From the NCBI GenBank assembly GCA_947486475.1, contig CANKTR010000023.1:1-10651 (forward strand): a DNA stretch of 10,651 bases, written 5' to 3'. Origin of the DNA: Microbacteriaceae bacterium. Its GTDB lineage: Bacteria; Actinomycetota; Actinomycetes; Actinomycetales; Microbacteriaceae. Positions within the stretch are counted from its first letter, which is position 1. Each line of letters starts with the position of its first letter. Shown here in pieces: positions 1-7,475 of the stretch. The notes beneath the pieces are model-generated. The model made no database searches, was not told the DNA's origin, and was given only the letters and a program-made list of their open reading frames with translations. The translations under genes were made by a program, and so were the position numbers.

Positions 1-948
1 GGACGCGGTGCCGTCGCGACGGTCCTCATCCAGTCGGGAACGCTCCGCGTCGGCGACGCGATTGTCGCCGGAACCGCCTACGGTCGCGTGCGCGCGATGG
101 TTGACGAGCACGGCGAGAAAATCGACGAGGCCTACCCGTCTCGTCCGGTTCAGGTCCAGGGCCTGTCGAGCGTCCCGCGTGCGGGGGACACGTTCCTCGT
201 CACCGACGACGACCGCACCGCCCGCCAGATCGCCGAAAAGCGCGAGGCCGCCGAACGCAACGCACTTCTCGCCAAGGCCCGCAAGCGCATCTCGCTCGAG
301 GACTTCTCGAAGGCTCTCGAAGACGGCAAGGTGCAAGCGCTCAACCTCATCCTGAAGGGTGATGTGTCGGGTGCCGTCGAAGCGCTCGAAGAGTCGCTCC
401 TCAAGATCGAGGTCGACGATTCAGTGACCCTGCGCATCATCCACCGCGGTGTCGGTGCGATCACCGAGAGCGACATCAACCTCGCCACCATCGACAACGC
501 GATTGTCGTCGGATTCAACGTTCGCCCCGACACGAAGGCACGCGAGCGCGCCCAGCGTGAAGGCGTCGACGTTCGGTTCTACAACGTCATCTACAACGCA
601 ATCGACGAGATCGAGCAGTCGCTCAAGGGAATGCTCAAGCCGGAATTCGAAGAGGTCCAGAGCGGCGTCGCCGAAATCCGCGAGATCTTCCGTTCCAGCA
701 AGTTCGGAAACGTCGCCGGTTGTATCGTGCGTTCGGGAACGATCACGCGAAACTCGAAGGCACGGGTCATCCGCGAGGGTGTCGTCATCGCCGACGGTCT
801 CGCGATCGAATCGCTCAAGCGGTTCAAGGACGATGCGACCGAGGTCAAGACCGACTTCGAGTGTGGAATCGGCCTCGGCAAGTACAACGACATTCAGATC
901 GGTGACGAGATCGAGACGATCGAAATGAAAGAGAAGATCCGCGTCTAA
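1..948 (+). CDS. infB: Translation initiation factor IF-2, C-terminal part (5' end outside window)
   Basis: IF-2 is the GTPase that brings fMet-tRNA to the 30S subunit and promotes 50S joining. The reading frame is open from the first base and gives 315 residues; the GTPase domain lies upstream of the window. In order: the end of the EF-Tu-like beta-barrel domain II (about fragment residues 1-65, with [19 protein letters not shown]), a charged linker helix, the alpha/beta domain III (about 110-220, with [20 protein letters not shown] and [17 protein letters not shown]), and the C-terminal fMet-tRNA-binding domain IV (about 225-315, starting [12 protein letters not shown] and containing [12 protein letters not shown]). 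The two cysteines of domain IV (fragment C241 and C288) match those of E. coli IF-2. The TAA stop (946-948) overlaps the rbfA start by one base, so the two are probably translationally coupled. An in-frame ATG at 88 is internal and not a real start. Confidence 0.97.
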   Translation, partial: GRGAVATVLIQSGTLRVGDAIVAGTAYGRVRAMVDEHGEKIDEAYPSRPVQVQGLSSVPRAGDTFLVTDDDRTARQIAEKREAAERNALLAKARKRISLEDFSKALEDGKVQALNLILKGDVSGAVEALEESLLKIEVDDSVTLRIIHRGVGAITESDINLATIDNAIVVGFNVRPDTKARERAQREGVDVRFYNVIYNAIDEIEQSLKGMLKPEFEEVQSGVAEIREIFRSSKFGNVAGCIVRSGTITRNSKARVIREGVVIADGLAIESLKRFKDDATEVKTDFECGIGLGKYNDIQIGDEIETIEMKEKIRV

Positions 949-1385
949 TGTCCGCACCCGACCGCGCACGCAAGATGGCGGAACGCATCAAGGAGATTGT
1001 TGCGCGCCGCCTCGACAAGGGTCTTCGTGACGACCGACTCGGTTTCGTCACGATCACCGATGTGCGGATCACGGGCGACCTGCAACACGCGAGCGTGTTC
1101 TTCACGGTGTACGGCACCGACGAGGAACGTCAGAATTCGTGGGATGCGTTGAAGTCCGCGACGGGGATGTTGCGCTCGGAAGTGGGGCGTAACATCACCG
1201 CACGGCTGACCCCGTCGCTCGAGTTCATCCTCGACGCGCTGCCCGAAACGTCCGCGCACATCGAAGACCTGCTGGCCCAGGCGAACCAGCGCGACATTCA
1301 GGTCGCGAAAGAAGCGCAGGGCAAGGACTACGCCGGCGACGCCGACCCGTACGTCAAGCCGCACGAGGATGACGACAAGGAATAG
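948..1385 (+). CDS. rbfA: 30S ribosome-binding factor A
   Basis: RbfA is a single KH-fold protein that binds the immature 30S subunit near the 5' end of 16S rRNA and is needed for late 30S assembly and cold adaptation. The 145-residue product shows the family pattern: basic N-terminal helix (RARKMAERIKEIVARRL), strand region VTITDVRITGDLQHASVFFTVYG, the kinked helix with the AxG motif (A71-T72-G73 in SATGMLRSEVG) and the following RLTPSLEFILD. The last 35 or so residues are a hydrophilic acidic tail, making it a little longer than the usual 120-135 residues. The ATG overlaps the infB stop (TAATG), and there is only a weak purine-rich stretch upstream, so initiation probably relies on coupling. 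infB-rbfA is a conserved bacterial order; here mutY follows instead of truB, at least immediately. Confidence 0.96.
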   Translation: MSAPDRARKMAERIKEIVARRLDKGLRDDRLGFVTITDVRITGDLQHASVFFTVYGTDEERQNSWDALKSATGMLRSEVGRNITARLTPSLEFILDALPETSAHIEDLLAQANQRDIQVAKEAQGKDYAGDADPYVKPHEDDDKE

Positions 1386-2259
1386 CGACCGCGAACGTGC
1401 TGCGATGCTCGTCGTGGCGCGGTGGTTCCGTCGTTCCGCTCGACCGTTGCCGTGGCGCGAGCCGGGAACGACTCCGTGGGGAGTGTTGCTCTCCGAATTC
1501 ATGGCCCAACAGACGCCCGTCTCGCGGGTCGCCCCGATGTGGACGGAGTGGATCGAGCGGTGGCCCACCCCGGCCGCGCTCGCCGCCGCATCACCTGCCG
1601 ACGTCGTTCGCGCGTGGGGGAGGCTCGGCTATCCACGCCGCGCGCTCAACCTGCACGCCGCCGCGACCCGAATCCGCGACGAGTTCGGCGGTGTCGTTCC
1701 CGACGACGTGGACGCACTCGAATCCCTGCCCGGCGTCGGCTCGTACACGGCCCGGGCGGTCGCGTCGTTCGCGTTCGGACTTCGCGTCCCCGTGGTCGAC
1801 ACGAACATTCGCCGGGTGCTCGCTCGGGCGGTGCTGGGCGTCGCCGAGCCCGAGCCGCCGCGAACCCGCGCCGACCTCGAACTGATGGAGTCGGTCCTGC
1901 CGACATCGCCCAAGGACTCGGTCGCCGTGAACGCGGGCGTCATGGAGCTCGGCGCGGTGTTCTGCACCGCCCGCACACCGAACTGCGCCGAATGCCCGAT
2001 CGCCGAGCACTGCGCCTGGGCGCTTGCCGGTTTCCCCACCAACGCGGGACGCACCCGAACCCCGCAAGCGAAGTACGAGGGAAGCGTCCGCCAAGCCCGC
2101 GGAGCGATTCTCGCCCTCGCCCGCGAACACGCGCACATCACACCCGCCCAGATTGCCGCGGCCGTACCCGAACCGTCGAAACGCGACCGCGCACTCGAGG
2201 GACTCCTGACCGACGGACTTCTGGCTAATGTGAAGCGGGGCTACGAACTACCGAAGTAG
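1369..2259 (+). CDS. mutY: A/G-specific adenine glycosylase MutY (short form without NUDIX-like C-terminal domain)
   Basis: MutY removes adenine misincorporated opposite 8-oxoguanine (or G) and so prevents G:C to T:A changes. The helix-hairpin-helix glycosylase core is intact: the LLSEFMAQQTPVSRV segment with the catalytic Glu (E43), the HhH motif LPGVGSYTARAV (120-131), the catalytic Asp in VVDTN (D144), and a 4Fe-4S loop with C199, C206, C209 and C215 in the standard C-x6-C-x2-C-x5-C spacing. After the cluster come about 80 residues resembling the short C-terminal region of actinobacterial homologues; the MutT-like 8-oxoG-recognition domain of E. coli MutY is not seen. The start is uncertain: ATG 1369 overlaps the rbfA end by 17 bases and has only GAGG directly against it, while ATG 1405 (residue 13) lies 20 bases after the rbfA stop with no good Shine-Dalgarno. 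Both keep the catalytic core. It is probably co-transcribed with rbfA. Confidence 0.94.
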   Translation: MTTRNSDRERAAMLVVARWFRRSARPLPWREPGTTPWGVLLSEFMAQQTPVSRVAPMWTEWIERWPTPAALAAASPADVVRAWGRLGYPRRALNLHAAATRIRDEFGGVVPDDVDALESLPGVGSYTARAVASFAFGLRVPVVDTNIRRVLARAVLGVAEPEPPRTRADLELMESVLPTSPKDSVAVNAGVMELGAVFCTARTPNCAECPIAEHCAWALAGFPTNAGRTRTPQAKYEGSVRQARGAILALAREHAHITPAQIAAAVPEPSKRDRALEGLLTDGLLANVKRGYELPK

Positions 2260-2296
2260 CCCGTTCCGAACCCACCGGTCGCGGTGACTTCACGGC

Positions 2297-2309
2297 TACG
2301 CTGGCACGG
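2297..2309 (+). promoter_or_regulatory. Putative -10 element of a leaderless promoter for the DUF2207 gene
   Basis: TACGCT (2297-2302) fits the actinobacterial -10 pattern TAnnnT. Six bases separate it from the GTG at 2309, which places the expected transcription start on the first base of the start codon. There is no Shine-Dalgarno sequence in front of this GTG, in keeping with a leaderless mRNA. No clear -35 hexamer is visible. The same -10/start spacing occurs before the NUDIX gene at 8538. A 5-bp inverted repeat (CACCG, 2273-2277; CGGTG, 2282-2286) lies just upstream, too short to call a terminator. Confidence 0.45.
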
Positions 2310-4048
2310 TGAAGAAAATTCTGGGTGTCGTCGTGTTCCTCGTCGCGCTGTTGTTTCCGTCGGCGGCGTTCGCCTCGGTCGACGACTTCTCGTTCGACAG
2401 TTTCGACGCGATCTACGAGCTGTCGCAGGATGCGGAAGGTCGGTCCGTGCTCACCGCCCAGGAGACGCTCGTCGCCCGCTTTCCCGATTTCGACCAGAAT
2501 CGGGGGATTCAGCGGGCCATCCCCGATACCTACCTCGGCACACCGCTCGAACTCGAGATCCTGAGCGTCACCGACGAAACCGGTGCCGACCGGCCGTTCG
2601 AATCCGAATCCGACGGGGAATTCACGGTTCTGACCATCGCAGTGCCCGAGGGCGAATTCGTCTATGGCGTTCAGACCTACGTGGTTTCCTACGTTGCCCA
2701 CAACGTCATCCTCGACGACCCCGCGAGCGACTTTCAAGAGTTCTATTGGGACATCAACGGTGACGGCTGGCAGCAGAAATTCGGTAGCGTTTCCGCGGAC
2801 ATCCGACTGGACCCGTCGATAGCCGGGGTGTTCACAGGTCAAGCCGCCTGTTACGCGGGTGATTACGGCAACACGAATCCCTGTGACGTTCTTGACGCCG
2901 CATCGACTCAGGTCACTGCCGCTCACGGCTCGCTCGGCAGTTATCAGACGCTGTCGGTGGCGCTTCAATTTGAGCCCGGCACCTTCGCCCAGCGCGACAC
3001 GTCCTATTGGGCGTCCGGTTGGTGGCCGGCGCACCTGGTGACAACGTTGTTGTCAATCGTCATCGTCGCGCTCGCTGCTGTTCGCCGCTTCACGGTCGGA
3101 CGCAGTGCGCCAGGCCGGCCGTCCATCATCGCTGAATACGGTCCTCCGCCCGGAGTCTCGCTCTACACCGCCTCGGCGCTGATCGGGAAACCCCGAGCCG
3201 TCTTTGCGGCGTCCGTCGTCGACCTCGCCGTCCGCGGCGTGATCGTCGTCGAAGAATTCGACCCACCCGGCTTCGCCAAGCAGGCGTGGGCGGTGAAGCT
3301 CATCACGAACCCCGCCGAATCCGACCTCGAGTTCGTCACCGCCCTGTTCGGGGGTGGCGCGAAAATCGGTGACCGGGCCACGGTCTCGAAACCGTCCGAG
3401 TCACTGTCACAGAGGGTTCTGGCCGTCGGCACGCGGGCGTCCGCCGCACTCGTCGGGCAGGGCCTGCGCCGCAAACCCCCGCAGCGGTTCTTGTTCATCG
3501 CGCTGTCGATGGTGGCGATGTTCGCGTCCGCCATTACCAGCATCGGCTTGATCGCCGACTATCGGGGTGGCTGGATCCCCGCCGCAACCCTCGTTGGCGG
3601 GTTCGCACTGGGGGTCGTGGGTTTCATCCTGTCGGCCAATTCGCCATTCACCGAGACCGGGGCCGAGGTGCGCGATCACATCGCGGGGCTCGACCTGTAT
3701 ATCCGCGTCGCCGAAGCGGACCGCCTGCGGGTGTTGCAGTCGCCCGAGGGGGCTCTGCGCAAGCCCGTCGACACGGCCGACAAGCGCGCAGTGCTGCACC
3801 TGTATGAACTGGTTTTGCCGTGGGCGATTCTGTTGGGGCGGGAAAAGGAATGGGGCAAAGTCCTCGAAGTCGCCTATCAGGGCGATTCGCCAACCTGGTA
3901 TGACGCGACCGTCCCCTTCGCCGCGTCCTCGTTCACCAGTTCACTGTCGTCGTTCGCCTCCGCCGCGTCAGCCTCGTCCGCTGGCGGTTCGGACGGCGGC
4001 GGGTCCGCCGGTGGTGGCGGTGGTGGCGGAGGCGGCGGGGGAGTCTAG
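2309..4048 (+). CDS. DUF2207 family membrane protein with signal peptide and poly-glycine tail
   Basis: A 579-residue predicted membrane protein of the DUF2207 (YciQ-like) family, whose function is not known. Seen in the sequence: a signal peptide (residues 1-22, ending PSAAFA before S23), an extracytoplasmic beta-rich domain of about 215 residues typical of DUF2207 (with VLTAQETLVARFPDFDQNRGIQRAIPD), a first transmembrane helix at about 242-258, a cytoplasmic stretch with IAEYGPPPGVSLYTAS and a winged-helix-like part (DLAVRGVIVVEE), two adjacent helices at about 394-416 and 421-441, then the conserved segment DHIAGLDLYIRVAEADRLR and HLYELVLPWAILLGREKEWGK. The last 24 residues are Ser/Gly and end in an almost uninterrupted glycine run, a common ending for this family. 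The GTG start is supported by the signal peptide and the -10 spacing. The TAG stop shares the CTAG at 4045-4048 with the stop of the convergent surface-protein gene. Confidence 0.88.
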   Translation: MKKILGVVVFLVALLFPSAAFASVDDFSFDSFDAIYELSQDAEGRSVLTAQETLVARFPDFDQNRGIQRAIPDTYLGTPLELEILSVTDETGADRPFESESDGEFTVLTIAVPEGEFVYGVQTYVVSYVAHNVILDDPASDFQEFYWDINGDGWQQKFGSVSADIRLDPSIAGVFTGQAACYAGDYGNTNPCDVLDAASTQVTAAHGSLGSYQTLSVALQFEPGTFAQRDTSYWASGWWPAHLVTTLLSIVIVALAAVRRFTVGRSAPGRPSIIAEYGPPPGVSLYTASALIGKPRAVFAASVVDLAVRGVIVVEEFDPPGFAKQAWAVKLITNPAESDLEFVTALFGGGAKIGDRATVSKPSESLSQRVLAVGTRASAALVGQGLRRKPPQRFLFIALSMVAMFASAITSIGLIADYRGGWIPAATLVGGFALGVVGFILSANSPFTETGAEVRDHIAGLDLYIRVAEADRLRVLQSPEGALRKPVDTADKRAVLHLYELVLPWAILLGREKEWGKVLEVAYQGDSPTWYDATVPFAASSFTSSLSSFASAASASSAGGSDGGGSAGGGGGGGGGGGV

Positions 4049-5157
4049 ACGCGCTCGCGACGTCGGGCACGAGCAATCACAACACCCGTTCCGACAAGCA
4101 TGAGTGCGGCCCATAGGGCAAACGCGGGCTCAACGCCACCGGTCGACGCCAGCGGCTCTACAGCGATGGGCGGTACGTCGGTCAGGTCGAGACCGCCGGT
4201 GGGGCCCCAGAGATCGAAGTACACGGTACCGCCGGCAGGCGTTTCGGCCGCCCAGTCTTCACCAGAAATGTCGTCCCAGGTCGTGAACACGAGCATATAA
4301 TCACCCGGGTCAAGTCTTGTGCTGAAGTACGACTTGTGTCCTTCGACGAAGTCGCCTTGCGCTGTGACGTTGAACGGGTTAATGTCCTCGTCGTAATCGT
4401 GACCCCCGAACTCGAGGTCGTTGAGGTCGTCGTTACACCCCACAATGTGTGAAGCCGGGTCGAGCGTATTGAAGGTCGAGTACAGAGCCAACATCGGGTC
4501 GTCCAGTTCGCTGGCTGTTTCGTCAGCGAGAGCGTCGAAGTAGCCGGAAACCGGGTCGACGCCCGTCACGCGGAACGTGTACTTGCCGGCGATGCTCACC
4601 GAGAATGATTGTGTCGCATAGACGTGTTCGCCGGGGTTAATTTCGCAACCGTTGATGCCGCCAATCGAGATCTCCCTGCCGTTAGCGATTTGTCGAGGGG
4701 TGCCCCAATCGGCCACCGGCGCGTCCGAGTCGATGTCTTGTGACGAGTTCGCGAGCTGCACGCCGCTGGGGTTGGGCATCAGAAAGGGATCGATGAAACT
4801 CAACATGGCATAGGTCTGAGAGAGTTCGTCGATGACATAGACCGGCGCCTCGTCGACGACAGTGACGGTGCCGATCGCCCTCAAACCGTCAGAGCCAATC
4901 GGTCCCGCGAGCGTCGAGGCATTACCCGTGTCGCCCGGGTCGCCCAGCGTGTAGTCGGTGGGGCAGTTGGCAAACGTGACGGTGACGCTGTTTTCGTACA
5001 GCGGAATTTGGTAGGGGTAGGGCTGCGAATCTGTCGTGTCACAGTCAAAGGTGAATGACGACAAATCTGGCGACGTCGCTGATGCTGGCGCGATCGCAAC
5101 GAGGGGTATTGCTGCTGCGGCGAATAGTGCAATGAATGAATTCGACATACGACGCAT
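4045..5157 (-). CDS. Secreted surface protein with LAxTG sortase signal
   Basis: A 370-residue exported protein of unknown function. A Sec signal peptide (1-27, ending IAPASA before T28) precedes about 300 extracellular residues rich in Asp, Gly and aromatic residues. The C-terminus is a wall-sorting signal: LASTG at 336-340, a hydrophobic helix (about 344-361) and a basic tail RARRRERV. LAxTG is the motif recognised by class E sortases of high-GC Gram-positives; no sortase lies in the window. The stretch from about residue 185 to 295 (YATQSFSVSIAGKYTF, DPMLALYSTF, CNDDLNDLEF, RLDPGDYMLVFTTWD) resembles beta-sandwich pre-peptidase-C-like modules, an inference from pattern only. Start choice: ATG 5157 has AAAGGA (5163-5168 on the complement) five bases away; ATG 5148 is internal and less well placed. 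GC is visibly lower than in neighbours. It is divergent from the SNF2 gene and convergent with the DUF2207 gene. Confidence 0.85.
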   Translation of the reverse strand: MRRMSNSFIALFAAAAIPLVAIAPASATSPDLSSFTFDCDTTDSQPYPYQIPLYENSVTVTFANCPTDYTLGDPGDTGNASTLAGPIGSDGLRAIGTVTVVDEAPVYVIDELSQTYAMLSFIDPFLMPNPSGVQLANSSQDIDSDAPVADWGTPRQIANGREISIGGINGCEINPGEHVYATQSFSVSIAGKYTFRVTGVDPVSGYFDALADETASELDDPMLALYSTFNTLDPASHIVGCNDDLNDLEFGGHDYDEDINPFNVTAQGDFVEGHKSYFSTRLDPGDYMLVFTTWDDISGEDWAAETPAGGTVYFDLWGPTGGLDLTDVPPIAVEPLASTGGVEPAFALWAALMLVGTGVVIARARRRERV

Positions 5158-5194
5158 GGTCGTCCTTTGATTGGAGGAGGTCTATCTTTCCGAA

Positions 5195-5203
5195 ACCTTA
5201 GCA
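5195..5203 (-). promoter_or_regulatory. Putative extended -10 promoter of the LAxTG surface-protein gene
   Basis: On the minus strand TGCTAAGGT (5203 down to 5195) is an extended -10 element (TGn plus TAnnnT). It would start transcription near 5188, giving a leader of about 30 bases that holds the AAAGGA ribosome binding site. A possible -35, ATGACA, lies at 5225-5220 with a long 19-base spacer; this hexamer sits inside the inverted repeat 5221-5242. Confidence 0.4.
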
Positions 5204-5220
5204 TTGTTCGGGTTAAGAAT

Positions 5221-5242
5221 GTCATTTCGGTGCCCGAATGAC
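5221..5242. repeat. Inverted repeat in the divergent control region (candidate operator or hairpin)
   Basis: GTCATTTCGG (5221-5230) and CCGAATGAC (5234-5242) pair over nine bases with one bulged T (5227) and a three-base spacer (TGC). The repeat lies between the start of the minus-strand surface-protein gene and the plus-strand SNF2 gene and covers the putative -35 of the former. It could be a binding site for a dimeric regulator or a hairpin in a transcript. There is no T-tract after it on either strand, so a terminator is unlikely. Confidence 0.4.
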
Positions 5243-5245
5243 CGA

Positions 5246-5319
5246 GAACTGCGATAAAGTAATGGCAACGCCCGCCGCAATTCGCGAAGTTCAGGGCAAA
5301 TTCTTCACCCTCGCAGTTC
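5246..5319. repeat. Separated 9-bp inverted repeat GAACTGCGA / TCGCAGTTC
   Basis: GAACTGCGA at 5246-5254 is the exact reverse complement of TCGCAGTTC at 5311-5319, 56 bases apart. The left arm overlaps the putative -10 region of the SNF2 gene and the right arm overlaps the second copy of the AGTTCAGGGC direct repeat. Whether both arms are in one transcript depends on the true start site. An 8-base palindrome TTCGCGAA (5281-5288) lies between the arms. Confidence 0.35.
5250..5260 (+). promoter_or_regulatory. Possible promoter -10 region for the SNF2 gene
   Basis: The sequence TGCGATAAAGT (5250-5260) offers two overlapping -10 candidates: GATAAA with an upstream TGn extension, or TAAAGT. Either would start transcription around 5265-5267, leaving a leader of nearly 100 bases before the ATG at 5364. 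No convincing -35 hexamer is seen at the expected distance. Confidence 0.25.
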
Positions 5320-5351
5320 AGGGCCTCGGCCGCTTCGATGGTGGTGTGTAA
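5262..5351 (+). CDS. Possible 29-residue small ORF upstream of the SNF2 gene (doubtful)
   Basis: An ATG at 5262 opens a 29-codon frame that ends with TAA at 5349-5351, three bases before the AAGGAG ribosome binding site of the SNF2 gene. The peptide contains an internal repeat of V-Q-G nine residues apart, produced by the direct repeat AGTTCAGGGC at 5288-5297 and 5315-5324; the 27-base period keeps frame. About 18 of 29 codons end in G or C. Against it: no clear ribosome binding site, and the best -10 candidates (5253-5260) would start transcription just after this ATG. I recognise no homologue. It may be only an untranslated leader. Confidence 0.18.
   Translation: MATPAAIREVQGKFFTLAVQGLGRFDGGV
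5288..5324 (+). repeat. Direct repeat AGTTCAGGGC, two copies 27 bases apart
   Basis: Exact 10-base copies lie at 5288-5297 and 5315-5324, within the leader of the SNF2 gene. Possible readings are a pair of regulator half-sites on the same face of the helix (27 bases is a little over two and a half turns, so an imperfect fit) or a coding repeat in the small frame at 5262-5351. Confidence 0.35.
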
Positions 5352-5363
5352 TCAAGGAGAACA

Positions 5364-7475
5364 ATGGCCCAGACTGGCCGCAGTAAAACGAACGCTCGTT
5401 CGAAACGTCGCCGCCCCCTCGACGAAGAGGGCATCATCCCGATCCTCGCTCGGGCTGTGCGCGAGGTCGAAAACGCGGTGAACCGCGACGGCAAGGTGAA
5501 CGCATCGAACCGCACCAAGTTCCACGCCGCCGGACTTCTCATCCGTGAGGAAAAGGCGCGCCTCGACGAGGACAAAAAGATTCCCCAGAAGGAACGCGAG
5601 GACGTCAACAAACGCCTCGACGGCCTCGCCATGATCATGGTGAAGGCCCTCGCGCGCGACCAGTCGCTCGGCGCACTTCTCGACCCGAACGCGCCAATCT
5701 CGGCGGCGACTCAGAAACTCAAGCGGGACATGTTGCTCGCCTCCGGCGCGGAACTCGACATTGACGACATCCTCATCATTGACGATTCCCCGTCGACGTC
5801 GGCGGAGGACTCGAGCAAGTCGGTGTTGCCCGCGAGCGTCCGCCGCGCCGAACTCGCGAATCCGTTCCTTCCGCCCGTGTACGCGCCGAACCCGCGCGTG
5901 ACGGGTCGCCTGCAGAACTGGGAACTCTTCGACCCGCTGTTCCGCGCGTTCGAACAGGGCGGTCAGGCGGCGAGCATGGAACTGCCCGAGGCGCGTTCAC
6001 TCGCGACTCCGGGTGCCCTCGACCTCATGCGTCACCAGGCACGTTTCGTCGAATCCGCCAAGGCGGGCCACCGCAGCTATCTTCTCGCCGACGAACCGGG
6101 TCTCGGTAAGACCGCACAGGCCCTCCTCGCCGCCGAGGCCACCAATTCGTTCCCCCTTCTTGTCGTCGTCCCCAACGTCGTGAAACGCAACTGGGAACGC
6201 GAAGTCGACCGCTGGATTCCGCACCGCATCGCGTCGGTCATCCACGGCGACGGAGACGACCTCGACGCCTTTTCGGACGTCATCATCATCAACTACGACA
6301 TCCTCGATCGCCACGCGGGATGGGCGAGCCGGTTCGGGTTCGCCGGCATGGTCGTCGACGAAGCGCACTTCATCAAGAACCGTGAATCGCAACGCTCGAT
6401 GCACGTGCAGCGCATCGCGAACGCGGTTCGTTCGCGGCACGGCAACCCGCTCATGATCGCGCTCACGGGAACGCCGCTCATCAACGAGGTCGAAGATTTC
6501 CGGATGATCTGGAAGTTCCTCGGCTGGATCGACGACGACAAGCCGACCACGGCGCTGATGGCGAAACTCGAAGGGCTGGAACTGACCCCCGCCGACGGAG
6601 CGTTTTTCCCCGAGGCGCGCCAGTGCGTCATCGACATGGGAATCGTCCGACGCCGCAAGGCCGACGTCGCCAAGGACATTCCCGCGCGCCGCGTCGCGGA
6701 CATCCCCGTGGAACTGGACGACGAAATCGGTCGGTCGATTCGCGACTCCGAGGCGGCGCTCATGCAGCGCCTCGTCGAACGATACGACCGGATCATCGCG
6801 GGTCGCGGTGACCGTCCGGCCGGAATCGACGCGGACATCGTGCGGCTCGTCGCAAACTCCGAGGTCGAAGAATCCAAGAATTCGACGTCGCAGGACAACG
6901 TGTTCGCGATGGTGCGTCGCATCGGACAGGCGAAAGCCAATCTCGCGGCCGATTACACCGTGCAACTCGCGAACAGTGTCGGCAAGGTCGTGTTCTTCGC
7001 CAAACACGTCGACGTGATGGACACGGCCGAGCAACACTTCGCGAAAGCGGGGCTCCTGACCCGGTCGATTCGCGGCAATCAGTCCGCCGAAGCCCGCACG
7101 AGAGCGATCGACGACTTCACCAACGACCCCGATGTCGCCGTGATCGTGTGTTCGCTCACCGCCGCCGGCGTGGGCATCAACCTCCAGGTCGCATCCAACG
7201 TGGTGCTCTCGGAACTGTCGTGGACCAGCGCCGAACAGACGCAGGCGATTGACCGCGTTCACCGGATCGGACAGGAACTGCCCGTCACCGCGTGGCGCAT
7301 CATTGCGGCCCAGACGATTGATTCGCGCATCGCCGACCTCATCGATTCCAAGGCGGGCCTCGCGGCACGTGCGCTCGATGGCGACGACAGCGAACTCGAA
7401 CAGAGCATGTCGGTTCAGATGGCGGCCTTGACGGCGCTATTGACGGACGCGCTGCAGCAGCGCCTCGACGCCTAG
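5364..7475 (+). CDS. SNF2-family DNA-dependent ATPase / DEAH helicase-like protein
   Basis: A 703-residue superfamily 2 ATPase of the SNF2 type, closest in style to stand-alone SMARCAL1-like proteins, which translocate on or anneal DNA rather than unwind it. Motifs seen: LLADEPGLGKT (Walker A, D243-T250), motif II DEAH (332-335), motif III LTGTP (367-371), KVVFFAKHVDVMDTAE at the start of the second RecA lobe, motif V AAGVGINLQ (600-608) and motif VI QAIDRVHRIGQ (627-637). The usual Met of DEMGLGKT is Pro here. The first 240 residues match no domain I can name: a Lys/Arg-rich start, a probable coiled or helical part with many charged residues (about 50-90), an acidic linker, then a proline-rich link into lobe 1. 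The start is well supported by AAGGAG (5354-5359) four bases upstream. Its exact role (repair, fork rescue, transcription) cannot be told. The stop shares CTAG (7472-7475) with the convergent zinc-ribbon gene. Confidence 0.93.
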   Translation: MAQTGRSKTNARSKRRRPLDEEGIIPILARAVREVENAVNRDGKVNASNRTKFHAAGLLIREEKARLDEDKKIPQKEREDVNKRLDGLAMIMVKALARDQSLGALLDPNAPISAATQKLKRDMLLASGAELDIDDILIIDDSPSTSAEDSSKSVLPASVRRAELANPFLPPVYAPNPRVTGRLQNWELFDPLFRAFEQGGQAASMELPEARSLATPGALDLMRHQARFVESAKAGHRSYLLADEPGLGKTAQALLAAEATNSFPLLVVVPNVVKRNWEREVDRWIPHRIASVIHGDGDDLDAFSDVIIINYDILDRHAGWASRFGFAGMVVDEAHFIKNRESQRSMHVQRIANAVRSRHGNPLMIALTGTPLINEVEDFRMIWKFLGWIDDDKPTTALMAKLEGLELTPADGAFFPEARQCVIDMGIVRRRKADVAKDIPARRVADIPVELDDEIGRSIRDSEAALMQRLVERYDRIIAGRGDRPAGIDADIVRLVANSEVEESKNSTSQDNVFAMVRRIGQAKANLAADYTVQLANSVGKVVFFAKHVDVMDTAEQHFAKAGLLTRSIRGNQSAEARTRAIDDFTNDPDVAVIVCSLTAAGVGINLQVASNVVLSELSWTSAEQTQAIDRVHRIGQELPVTAWRIIAAQTIDSRIADLIDSKAGLAARALDGDDSELEQSMSVQMAALTALLTDALQQRLDA

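Noticed and set aside
88..948. Free-standing 286-residue gene starting at ATG 88
   Set aside because: The frame is open to base 1 and residues before ATG 88 match IF-2 domain II, so this ATG is internal to infB.
2273..2286. Hairpin CACCG-GTCG-CGGTG as terminator of the infB-rbfA-mutY operon
   Set aside because: Stem is only five base pairs and no T-tract follows; it is kept only as a remark beside the DUF2207 promoter.
2225..3034. Long minus-strand frame of 269 codons opposite mutY end and DUF2207
   Set aside because: It lies antisense to a well-supported membrane protein and across a gene boundary; residue composition is that of an antisense shadow and no family pattern is seen.
4008..4044. 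GGC/GGT-rich tract as a tandem repeat or recombination element
   Set aside because: It is in frame and encodes the poly-glycine tail common at the end of DUF2207 proteins.
5221..5242. Inverted repeat as an intrinsic terminator
   Set aside because: It lies upstream of both divergent genes, not after a gene, and has no T-tract on either strand.
5997..7262. Minus-strand frame of 421 codons opposite the SNF2 gene
   Set aside because: It mirrors the codon bias of the SNF2 gene; all SNF2 motifs are on the plus strand and the antisense product is His/Arg/Asp-rich without domain pattern.
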